A DNA stretch of 7,550 nt, from positions 17,090-24,639 of the forward strand of contig DCHB01000060.1 in assembly GCA_002314685.1 (NCBI GenBank). The letters are read 5' to 3'. This DNA comes from Clostridiales bacterium UBA1763 (GTDB taxonomy: Bacteria > Bacillota > Clostridia > Oscillospirales > Oscillospiraceae). Position numbers and translations under genes: made by a program. The notes under the pieces were generated by a model. The model was not told the origin of the DNA, did not search any database, and saw nothing but the letters and a program-made list of their open reading frames with translations. This document shows, in pieces, positions 1 to 5,567 of the stretch. Numbering within the stretch: the first letter of the stretch is position 1; each line of letters starts with the position of its first letter.

Positions 1-82
1 AACGAATAATTGCTCGCTCAAAACTACTTTGCAGGGCTGTTATTCCCTAAGTGAGAGTGCCCATGCGACACTAAAAATCCAA
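1..82. other. Non-coding tail downstream of the amino-acid transporter operon
   Basis: This is the sequence following the ATPase stop codon. I see no gene, no RNA gene and no convincing intrinsic terminator on either strand. The only inverted repeat noted is a 4-bp AGGG/CCCT pair near 33-49 with no T-tract, which is too weak to call. The operon's transcription end may lie outside the window. Confidence 0.4.
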
Positions 83-832
83 TTACAGTACCTTTGCAAG
101 GAAATCCTTGAGTCGGTCACTCTTGGGATTTGAGAAAATCTCCTCGGGTGTACCCTCTTCAACGAGTCTGCCGTCTGCCATGAAGATAACGCGGTTGCCG
201 ACCTCGCGAGCGAAGCCCATTTCGTGGGTTACAACTACCATTGTCATGCCCTCATGCGCAAGCTCCTTCATAACGTCGAGTACCTCGCCGACCATTTCGG
301 GGTCGAGTGCGGAGGTGGGCTCGTCAAAGAGCATTACATCGGGCTCCATGCAAAGCGCACGCACGATTGCAACACGCTGCTTCTGACCGCCCGAAAGCTG
401 ATTGGGATAGGCGTTTGCACGGTCGGCGAGACCGACACGCTCAAGCAGGCTCATGGCGGTTGCCTCTGCCTCTTCCTTGCTCTTGCCGAGAAGCTTAATC
501 GGCGCAAGCGTCATATTTTTAAGCAGAGTCATGTTCGGGAAAAGATTAAAGTGCTGGAAAACCATGCCCATTTTCTGACGGTGCAGGTTAATGTTGCACT
601 TGGGGTCTGTTATATCGGTGCCTTCGAGGGTGATTTTACCGCCCGTGGGCATCTCAAGCAAGTTGAGGCAACGCAGGAATGTGCTCTTGCCCGAGCCCGA
701 GGGTCCGATAACAACGACGACCTCGCCCTTGTGAATATCGGTTGATACACCGTCAAGAGCCTTTATCTTGTCGCCCTTGAAGTATTTTTTCAGGTCCTCT
801 ACCTTAATAAGAATATCAGTGGTCACTTTCAC
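83..832 (-). CDS. Polar amino-acid ABC transporter, ATP-binding protein (GlnQ/HisP type)
   Basis: Cytoplasmic ATPase that drives import of a polar amino acid by hydrolysing ATP as a dimer on the inner face of the permease. With the start used here (249 aa) the motifs are Walker A GPSGSGKST at 43-51, Q-loop glutamine at 93 (VFQHFNLFP, typical of the amino-acid group), signature LSGGQ at 146-150, Walker B VMLFDE at 166-171, D-loop SALD, and switch histidine at 203 (VTHEM). The length fits the family. The open frame extends to a TTG at 847, but the AAAGGAGG ribosome site (837-844) lies inside that extension, so I start at the GTG at 832; a second GTG at 826 is also possible. It overlaps the permease gene by 17 bases, implying coupled translation. 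It is last in an operon with binding protein and permease. Substrate cannot be read from the ATPase. Confidence 0.95.
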   Translation of the reverse strand: MKVTTDILIKVEDLKKYFKGDKIKALDGVSTDIHKGEVVVVIGPSGSGKSTFLRCLNLLEMPTGGKITLEGTDITDPKCNINLHRQKMGMVFQHFNLFPNMTLLKNMTLAPIKLLGKSKEEAEATAMSLLERVGLADRANAYPNQLSGGQKQRVAIVRALCMEPDVMLFDEPTSALDPEMVGEVLDVMKELAHEGMTMVVVTHEMGFAREVGNRVIFMADGRLVEEGTPEEIFSNPKSDRLKDFLAKVL

Positions 833-1538
833 GCAGCCTCCTTTCAAGCTTTCCTACAAGCCATGTAAAGAACATGACGAGCACAAGATAGATAATTGCA
901 ACGGCAATCAGCGGCATAAACGGTGAGTAGGTTACGCCGCGGATAATATCGCCGCCCTTGGTGAGGTCGCGGACAGCAACATAGCCTGCAACGGAGGTTT
1001 CCTTCAAAAGCACGATGAACTCGTTTGCGAGTGTGGGAAGCACGCTCTTGAACACCTGCGGGATGATTATATAGCGCATGGTCTGCACATAGTTGAAGCC
1101 GAGGGAACGGCCTGCCTCAAGCTGACCCGCATCCGTGCTCATTATGCCGCCGCGGATAATCTCGGCAACGTATGCGCCTGAGTTAAGACCGAAGGCGAGC
1201 ATTGCAACTGCAACACCGTTGCGGCTGTTTGCAAAGATAATATAGTAAATTATCATCAGCTGAACAACAACAGGTGTGCCGCGGATAACGGTCAGATACA
1301 CTCTGCAAATTGCATCTGTTATTACAAGCAGAGTTTTTCCGAGCCCCTTGTGCATGGACTCGATATTCTTGTCGTAGGTTGAGCGCACCATTGCGATAAC
1401 AATACCGAGCAAAATGCCCATGATGCAGGCAACAACCGTAATCTTAAGTGTGTTGACAAGACCCGAGGTGAGGTATATCCAACGGTCATCGTCAACAAAG
1501 TTCAGTATAAACTGAGCTTTAATGTCTTCATACCACAT
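816..1538 (-). CDS. Polar amino-acid ABC transporter, permease (HisM/GlnP family)
   Basis: Integral membrane subunit, 240 aa, that forms the translocation path and docks the ATPase. The family pattern is clear: a hydrophobic first span at about 30-51, the VIRGTPVVVQL motif at 84-94 that is a hallmark of amino-acid permeases, spans at about 88-104, 108-128, 158-180 and 207-227, and the EAA-type cytoplasmic loop at about 139-160 (GQLEAGRSLGFNYVQTMRYI) that couples to the ATPase. Only one permease gene is present, so the channel is probably a homodimer. Start ATG at 1536-1538 has an AAGGAG site upstream with a rather long 11-base spacing. It lies 75 bases downstream of the binding-protein stop, separated by a hairpin (1566-1591), and its 3' end overlaps the ATPase gene. 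Substrate is not determined by sequence. Confidence 0.95.
   Translation of the reverse strand: MWYEDIKAQFILNFVDDDRWIYLTSGLVNTLKITVVACIMGILLGIVIAMVRSTYDKNIESMHKGLGKTLLVITDAICRVYLTVIRGTPVVVQLMIIYYIIFANSRNGVAVAMLAFGLNSGAYVAEIIRGGIMSTDAGQLEAGRSLGFNYVQTMRYIIIPQVFKSVLPTLANEFIVLLKETSVAGYVAVRDLTKGGDIIRGVTYSPFMPLIAVAIIYLVLVMFFTWLVGKLERRLRESDH
837..844 (-). promoter_or_regulatory. Ribosome binding site deciding the ATPase start
   Basis: AAAGGAGG on the minus strand, 4 bases before the GTG at 832 and 10 before the GTG at 826. It lies inside the 3' end of the permease coding sequence. It argues against the longer TTG start at 847, which would place this site within the protein. Confidence 0.7.
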
Positions 1539-1565
1539 AAAAAACGTATCTCCTTAACCGACAAA

Positions 1566-1591
1566 GTGAGGCTCCTTTATCGGAGCCCCAC
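1566..1591 (-). terminator. Intercistronic hairpin between binding-protein and permease genes
   Basis: A 10-bp inverted repeat with one G-U pair (arms 1566-1575 and 1582-1591, 6-base loop). On the minus strand it is followed by only three Ts, so it is unlikely to be a full terminator. Hairpins at this place in ABC operons commonly act as partial terminators or 3' stabilisers that let the binding protein be made in excess over the membrane parts; that role here is inferred. Confidence 0.6.
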
Positions 1592-1613
1592 GATTATTGT
1601 CTTTTTACTGTAC

Positions 1614-2432
1614 TCAGCCGTTGTTTGCTGCAACGAATGCCTGTGCGGGCTGGTTGTCGATGATGACGCAGTCAACCTTGCCGCTTGTCAGAGCCGCGAT
1701 GCAGTCAGCGCCCTTGGGGAATGCCTGGACGTGGTCTTCACCGAAGTCGCCTGTTGCATAGATGAAGCCTGTGGTTGCGTTCTGGCAGCCGATCTGGATG
1801 TCTTCCTTTGCCTCGACCTTTGCCGCGATATCGTCAATGGTGGTGATGTCGGAGCCTTCGGGAACGATGACAACCTGAACACCTGTTGCGTAGCTGGTGG
1901 AGAAGTTTACGCTCTCAAGACGCTCATCGGTAACGGTCATGCCAGCCATGCCCATGTCGATCTTGCCGGATACGACGGAAGGAATGATGGAGTCGAATTC
2001 CATATCGACTATCTCGAGCTTCATGCCGAGCTTGTCAGCGATGAGGCCTGCTACGGTTGCGTCGATGCCGACAACAACATCGTTCTCAACGAACTCGTAG
2101 GGAGGGAATGCTGCGTTGGTGCCCATTGTGAGGGTTTCTGCATCTGCCGCTACATTCTGCTGGAACTCGGGGAGAGTGCCTTCGCCGGAGATGTAGTAAG
2201 CGGTGACTGCTGCAACTGTGCCGTCTTCAATCAGCTCGGTGAGTGCGGCGTTGATGCCGTCGAGCAGGTCGGTGCTTTCTTTTGCTACTGCTATTGCGTA
2301 ATCCTCGGTGACGTACTCAGTGTCAAGAATTTTGAGCTGAACGCCTTCTGCGGTGTCATCGCCGGTATTTCCGCAAGCACACAGAGCGAATACCATGAGC
2401 ATTGCGAGCGTAAGTGCAACTATCTTTTTCAT
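1614..2432 (-). CDS. Amino-acid ABC transporter substrate-binding lipoprotein (family 3), apparently circularly permuted
   Basis: Binds a polar amino acid outside the membrane and delivers it to the permease encoded next. It is 272 aa, a normal family length. Residues 1-20 form a lipoprotein signal with lipobox LCAC, so Cys20 should be lipidated. The order of what follows is odd. Residues 33-82 (LKILDTEYVTEDYAIAV, then a helix and GTVAAVTAYYI) match what is normally the C-terminal end of the family. Residues 83-98 are a linker. Residues 99-190 are the usual N-terminal part (TMGTNAAFPPYEF; AGMTVTDER with the carboxylate-binding Arg at 171). Residues 191-272 are lobe 2 (NATTG; VIIDNQP with the amino-group-binding Asp at 259), ending AFVAANNG where LKILDTEY normally follows. 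All ligand-site motifs are present once, so the fold is probably complete. Start ATG at 2430-2432 is preceded by GAGAGG. Ligand identity is unknown. Confidence 0.93.
   Translation of the reverse strand: MKKIVALTLAMLMVFALCACGNTGDDTAEGVQLKILDTEYVTEDYAIAVAKESTDLLDGINAALTELIEDGTVAAVTAYYISGEGTLPEFQQNVAADAETLTMGTNAAFPPYEFVENDVVVGIDATVAGLIADKLGMKLEIVDMEFDSIIPSVVSGKIDMGMAGMTVTDERLESVNFSTSYATGVQVVIVPEGSDITTIDDIAAKVEAKEDIQIGCQNATTGFIYATGDFGEDHVQAFPKGADCIAALTSGKVDCVIIDNQPAQAFVAANNG
2187..2336 (-). other. Segment of the binding protein normally found at the C-terminus, here N-terminal
   Basis: Encodes residues 33-82 of the binding protein. In the usual family order this segment (final lobe-2 strand, return hinge, C-terminal helices of lobe 1) follows the IIDNxPAxAFVAANxG motif. 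Here it follows the signal peptide directly. A linker, residues 83-98 (GEGTLPEFQQNVAADA at 2139-2186), joins it to the normal N-terminal strand. Confidence 0.8.
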
Positions 2433-2477
2433 AATTATTTACCTCTCTTAAAATTATTTTGTTTCTTAACGATGCCT

Positions 2478-2506
2478 ATATTAGCATTATTATTCACTCT
2501 TGTCAA
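2478..2506 (-). promoter_or_regulatory. Sigma-A-type promoter of the amino-acid transporter operon
   Basis: On the minus strand, TTGACA (2501-2506), a 17-base spacer, then TAATAT (2478-2483) preceded by TGC, which is an extended -10. Transcription should start near 2471, giving a leader of about 40 bases that carries the GAGAGG ribosome site. The match is close to consensus in both boxes with ideal spacing. Confidence 0.85.
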
Positions 2507-2556
2507 CAGTTTTTTGAAAAAATATTCGCAAAAATTGCAATTATTATAGCTTTTAG

Positions 2557-2611
2557 TGAATATTATTCAGTTTGGTGTGAATATTCATATATTCATTGTA
2601 TAAATGAATAT
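2557..2611. promoter_or_regulatory. Cluster of TGAAT/ATTCA half-sites upstream of the transporter promoter (possible ArgR-like operator)
   Basis: Six TGAAT or ATTCA half-sites occur here: 2557-2561, 2565-2569, 2578-2582, 2583-2587, 2591-2595 and 2605-2609. They form perfect palindromes at 2557-2569 (3-base centre), 2578-2587 (no centre) and 2589-2611 (8-bp arms). A further ATTCA at 2492-2496 lies inside the promoter spacer. ARG boxes bound by ArgR/AhrC have the form TGAAT-four A/T-ATTCA, so these resemble them but the spacing is not canonical. A regulator of the amino-acid transporter is a reasonable inference; its identity is not shown. The 2589-2611 palindrome begins just after the znuB stop and could instead be a weak 3' stem. 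Confidence 0.4.
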
Positions 2612-2614
2612 TTC

Positions 2615-3433
2615 TCAGTGATTTTTTATGGCTCCGATGAGAGAAAAAACAAGAAAAACGAGGATATTTACTATTACAACGCTTGCTCCCGATGGCAATT
2701 CAAGCACGTATGACAGCGTCATGCCCACAACAAAGCACACAACGGAAACTATTGCCGAGCATAAAACGACTGCCTTGAAGCTTCGGCATAGACGCATACT
2801 TGTAAGCGCGGGGAAGATAATTAGGCTCGATATAAGCAGTGCGCCCATCATACGCATTCCGAGCACCACCGTTACGGCGGTCAAAACCGCGATAACCGTG
2901 TTGTAGCGCTGTGCGCTCGTGCCCGTCGCCATTGCGAAGGTCTCGTCAAAGGTTACGGCAAAAATGCGCGGATACAGCAGTACGAACAGCAAAAGCACAA
3001 TGCACGACAGCGCAATGCTTAAAACCGCATCCGCCTCGCTTAGCGACAGGATACTGCCGAACATATAGTTTGAAACATCCGTGTTCATGCCCGTAGTCAT
3101 TGAAACGACCGTCACGCCTATTGCAAGTGCGCTTGAGGATATAAGCGCAATAGCGGCGTCGCCCTTAATTCTGCTCGACTGACTTATTCTAAGCAGCAGA
3201 AATGCCGCGGCTATTACTATCGGCACGGCAAGTGCGAGGGGTGCAACATTTACCGCCGCCGCTATTGCAAGCGCACCGAAGCCGACATGGGACAGTCCGT
3301 CACCTATCATGGAAAAGCGCTTCAGTACAAGCGATACGCCGAGCAGTGCCGCACACAGCGACACAAGCACGCCGACGATTATTGCGCGGCTCATGAAGTG
3401 GTACGACAGCATTTCGCCTAATAGCTCAATCAT
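2615..3433 (-). CDS. znuB: Zinc (metal) ABC transporter permease, ABC-3 family (ZnuB/TroC type)
   Basis: Integral membrane channel for a divalent metal, most likely zinc from its operon. It is 272 aa, the usual family length, with about eight hydrophobic spans (roughly 14-36, 48-61, 64-82, 94-112, 137-160, 178-210, 221-242, 252-269). The ABC-3 family motif SMIGDGLSHVGFGALAI is at 41-57. The frame is open upstream to 3595, but the extra residues are basic and unlike a membrane protein, and they lie inside the znuC gene. The ATG at 3431-3433 has a strong AGGAGGTG site at 3441-3448 with 7-base spacing and overlaps the znuC stop as ATGA, so I use it. It is last in the zur-znuA-znuC-znuB order. 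Manganese or iron cannot be excluded from the permease alone. Confidence 0.93.
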   Translation of the reverse strand: MIELLGEMLSYHFMSRAIIVGVLVSLCAALLGVSLVLKRFSMIGDGLSHVGFGALAIAAAVNVAPLALAVPIVIAAAFLLLRISQSSRIKGDAAIALISSSALAIGVTVVSMTTGMNTDVSNYMFGSILSLSEADAVLSIALSCIVLLLFVLLYPRIFAVTFDETFAMATGTSAQRYNTVIAVLTAVTVVLGMRMMGALLISSLIIFPALTSMRLCRSFKAVVLCSAIVSVVCFVVGMTLSYVLELPSGASVVIVNILVFLVFSLIGAIKNH

Positions 3434-4137
3434 GCTCTGCCACCTCCTACAAATCTGCGGGCAAGGTCGCTTTCGCGGTACTGTGCGGTTGTACCGAAGA
3501 AAAGCTGACGGTTGCCGAGGTGAAGTATATGCGTTGCGTAGCGCACCGCCTCGTGAATATCGTGGGAAATCATTATAACGCTCGTGTTGTCGCACAGATT
3601 TATAAGCTTAATCAGATTATACATCTCGTTTGTCGCAACGGGATCAAGTCCCGTGACGGGCTCATCGAGCAAAAGAAGCTTTTTAGTCGCGCACATCGCC
3701 CTTGCGAGCAGTACCCTCTGCTGTTGACCGCCCGAAAGCTCCATGTAGCACTTGTCCTTAATATCCTCAATTCCAAGGCGCTCCATATTCTCCATTGCCG
3801 CTTTTTTATCCTCGGTATTGTAGAATAGTCTGCCGCCCATGGAATTTAATCTGCCCGAGAGCACCACCTCATAGACAGAGGCGGGAAAATCGCGCTGTAT
3901 CTGCGTCTGCTGAGGCAGATAGCCTATCTCGGTGTGCTTCAAGCCGTCGCCGAGCTCAATCGTACCGCTTGCGGGGGATTTAAGCCCCAAAAGTCCCTTC
4001 ATAAGCGTCGATTTACCCGAGCCGTTTTCGCCGACTATGCACAGGTATGCGCCCGCGTCTATCGAAAAGCTTATATCGCTCAGAACGGTCTGCCCGTCGT
4101 AGGCAAAGCTAAGGTTTTTACAAGTTATCTGTGCCAT
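3430..4137 (-). CDS. znuC: Zinc (metal) ABC transporter ATP-binding protein (ZnuC type)
   Basis: Cytoplasmic ATPase powering the metal importer, 235 aa. Motifs: Walker A GENGSGKST at 36-44, Q-loop YLPQQ at about 73-77, FPASVYEVV at 84-92 (a pattern typical of the zinc/manganese ATPase group), signature LSGGQQQR at 134-141, Walker B LLLLDE at 154-159, D-loop TGLD and switch histidine at 192 (ISHDIHEA). Its ATG shares one base with the znuA stop (TGATG), and its own stop overlaps the znuB start by four bases, so all three subunits are probably translated together. An AAGGAGG site lies 10 bases before the start. No key residue is missing. Confidence 0.94.
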   Translation of the reverse strand: MAQITCKNLSFAYDGQTVLSDISFSIDAGAYLCIVGENGSGKSTLMKGLLGLKSPASGTIELGDGLKHTEIGYLPQQTQIQRDFPASVYEVVLSGRLNSMGGRLFYNTEDKKAAMENMERLGIEDIKDKCYMELSGGQQQRVLLARAMCATKKLLLLDEPVTGLDPVATNEMYNLIKLINLCDNTSVIMISHDIHEAVRYATHILHLGNRQLFFGTTAQYRESDLARRFVGGGRA

Positions 4138-5063
4138 CAGCCCAACGCCTCCTTGAGTGAATTTAAGTTAATCCGCATCAGCGAGAGATAGCTCTCCCCC
4201 GCCTCAAACTGCTGTGCCGTTACACTGTGCACAGAGTAAAACGGCAGTTTTACACAGCCCGTGTCCTCGCAGATTACATCCGCCATTTTTTCGTTTGAGA
4301 ACTCCATATACAGCACGGCGGGGATATTTCCCTCGCGCACGCGGTCTATTAAATACGCGACTGTCTTCGCCGAGGGCTCCGTTTCCGATGAACAGCCCGG
4401 GAAGGCGGCATAGCAGTCAAGTCCGTATTCGAGGGCGAAGTAGCGCATAGGAAAGCGGTCGGCAAACACGAGAGTATTGTGTTTTGCACTCGATACCGTC
4501 TGCCTAAACTGTGTGTCAAGCTCTGATAACTCCGCCGTATAGGCTTCAAGCCTTGCCTTGTATTCGTCCGCATTATCGGGGTCTGTCGCGCAGATTGCCG
4601 TGCAGATTGCCTCGGAAATTTTAATTGCGTTTACGGGCGATGTCCAAACGTGCTCGTCAAGCTCAATTTCCTCGCCCTCTTCCCCGTCCTCAGCGGCATA
4701 TATACCCTCGTCGGACTCCTCAACGGCATCGACACAGTCCATCATATACAGCACATTGAGGCTCTCATCGGCAAGCTGTTCCACCCATTCCTCGGACTCG
4801 CCGCCGTTGCATATAAACAAATCGCATTCGCTTATCCTTATAATATCCTTCGGCGTAGGCTCATAGGAATGTACCTCGGCACCCGGCTTAATCAGTAATG
4901 TGAGCTCGGCATTGTCCCCTGCTATTTCGCGTGCAAAATCGTAGGCGGGAAATGAGCTGCACACTATTTGAAGCTTATCGGGGTCTGTGGGTATGTCCTC
5001 CTGCTCAGCACACGAGCACAGTAAAAGACAGCAAGCGGCCAAAATTACAAGCAGTTTTTTCAT
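4137..5063 (-). CDS. znuA: Zinc ABC transporter substrate-binding lipoprotein (ZnuA-like, cluster A-I)
   Basis: Extracellular metal-capturing lipoprotein, 308 aa. The signal peptide ends in lipobox LCSC, with lipidation expected at Cys18. The family pattern is present: PAYDFAREI near 39-47, metal ligand His65 in AEVHSYEPTPKDI, a highly acidic loop at about 113-137 in the place where ZnuA proteins carry their His/acid-rich metal loop, and His138 in the DEHVWTSP motif. At the usual third-histidine position (VFHDAF-like in ZnuA) this protein has VFADRF, with Ala201, so that ligand seems absent. A late His279 (YSVHSV) near where the final acidic ligand sits is a candidate replacement. Start ATG has GGGGAGG five bases upstream and overlaps the zur stop by four bases. 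Zinc is favoured by the Fur-type regulator and the acidic loop; manganese is less likely but possible. Confidence 0.9.
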   Translation of the reverse strand: MKKLLVILAACCLLLCSCAEQEDIPTDPDKLQIVCSSFPAYDFAREIAGDNAELTLLIKPGAEVHSYEPTPKDIIRISECDLFICNGGESEEWVEQLADESLNVLYMMDCVDAVEESDEGIYAAEDGEEGEEIELDEHVWTSPVNAIKISEAICTAICATDPDNADEYKARLEAYTAELSELDTQFRQTVSSAKHNTLVFADRFPMRYFALEYGLDCYAAFPGCSSETEPSAKTVAYLIDRVREGNIPAVLYMEFSNEKMADVICEDTGCVKLPFYSVHSVTAQQFEAGESYLSLMRINLNSLKEALG

Positions 5064-5452
5064 TTTGACCTCCCCACGCAGGCGGCACAGCGTCCGTACA
5101 GCATACTCTTTTCATCGTCAATCACAAAGCCCGTCGTTTTGCTCAGCGCATCGCAGGCGGCATTATCAAGATGAATGAGCAGTCCGCAGTCAACGCACTT
5201 TATGTGCAGATGCTCACTGCAGCAGGAAACTCCCGCAAGCTGATAAACAGCACCCGCACTGCCCTGCCGTGCAAAGCGGCGCACAAGTCCGTCGTCACAC
5301 AGCTTCTTCACAAGTCTGTAAGCCGTGCTTTTTCCGAGCGTGCTTTCGCCCATAGCGGCTATTATTTCGTCTATCGAATACTGCTTTCCCGCATTTTCCT
5401 TGAAAAAAGTGAGCAAAGCAGTCTTTTGTTGAGTATGATAGCTCGTTCTCAT
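5060..5452 (-). CDS. zur: Fur-family metal-responsive transcriptional regulator (probable Zur)
   Basis: DNA-binding repressor, 130 aa, normal for the family. An N-terminal winged helix covers about 1-72, with recognition-helix region STAYRLVKKLCDDGLV at 42-57. Next comes the metal/dimerisation domain with HLHIKCVDCG at 81-90 (His81, His83, Cys86, Cys89) and a second CxxC at Cys122/Cys125, which together form the structural zinc site of Fur proteins. It heads the operon with znuA, znuC and znuB, so a zinc-sensing role is the best inference; Fur, Mur and PerR paralogues share this fold. ATG at 5450-5452 has GGAGG four bases upstream. A Fur-type palindrome between its promoter and start codon suggests it represses its own operon when zinc is ample. 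Confidence 0.9.
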   Translation of the reverse strand: MRTSYHTQQKTALLTFFKENAGKQYSIDEIIAAMGESTLGKSTAYRLVKKLCDDGLVRRFARQGSAGAVYQLAGVSCCSEHLHIKCVDCGLLIHLDNAACDALSKTTGFVIDDEKSMLYGRCAACVGRSK

Positions 5453-5465
5453 AGCTCCTCCAATT

Positions 5466-5480
5466 TGAGAAACATTCTCA
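5466..5480. promoter_or_regulatory. Fur/Zur-type operator in the zur-znu leader
   Basis: TGAGAAACATTCTCA is a 7-1-7 inverted repeat with one internal mismatch. It differs by a single base from the TGAGAATnATTCTCA form of Fur boxes. It sits about 7-21 bases after the expected transcription start and before the zur ribosome site, a location suited to repression. Confidence 0.65.
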
Positions 5481-5493
5481 GTTTTGCTTGCTT

Positions 5494-5522
5494 AGAATAC
5501 GATATTCCGCACATTTTGTCAA
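5494..5522 (-). promoter_or_regulatory. Promoter of the zur-znuACB operon
   Basis: On the minus strand, TTGACA (5517-5522), a 17-base spacer, then TATTCT (5494-5499). The -35 box begins one base after the T-tract of the hexokinase terminator (TTTTTTC-TTGACA). A second palindrome, gaatacgatattc (5495-5507), overlaps the -10 and could be an additional operator. Confidence 0.75.
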
Positions 5523-5523
5523 G

Positions 5524-5555
5524 AAAAAAGACAAGGGCTTTGCCCTTGTCTTTTT
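5524..5555 (-). terminator. Intrinsic terminator of the hexokinase gene
   Basis: A perfect 9-bp stem GACAAGGGC/GCCCTTGTC (5530-5538 and 5542-5550) with a 3-base loop, flanked by A5/T5, and six Ts on the minus strand at 5524-5529. It starts about 12 bases after the hexokinase stop codon. The symmetry means it could also stop plus-strand transcription. Confidence 0.9.
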
Positions 5556-5567
5556 GAAATTTAGTAT

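Noticed and set aside
833..847. Longer TTG start for the amino-acid ATPase
   Set aside because: The AAAGGAGG ribosome site falls inside the extension and points to a GTG further down.
1614..2432. Frameshift or truncation as the explanation for the odd binding protein
   Set aside because: The frame is intact from signal peptide to stop, every family block occurs once, and no remnant of the normal C-terminus is found after the stop.
1566..2549. Long plus-strand open frame (327 codons), cysteine-rich
   Set aside because: It lies antisense to the binding-protein gene, has no recognisable domain, and its length follows from the codon bias of the real gene.
3434..3595. Upstream extension of the znuB frame
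   Set aside because: It lies inside znuC, encodes basic non-membrane residues, and a strong ribosome site immediately precedes the ATG at 3433.
4214..4450. Plus-strand open frames over znuA and other genes (also 5171-5557 and 4558-4866)
   Set aside because: They are low-complexity shadows of minus-strand genes, without ribosome sites or recognisable motifs.
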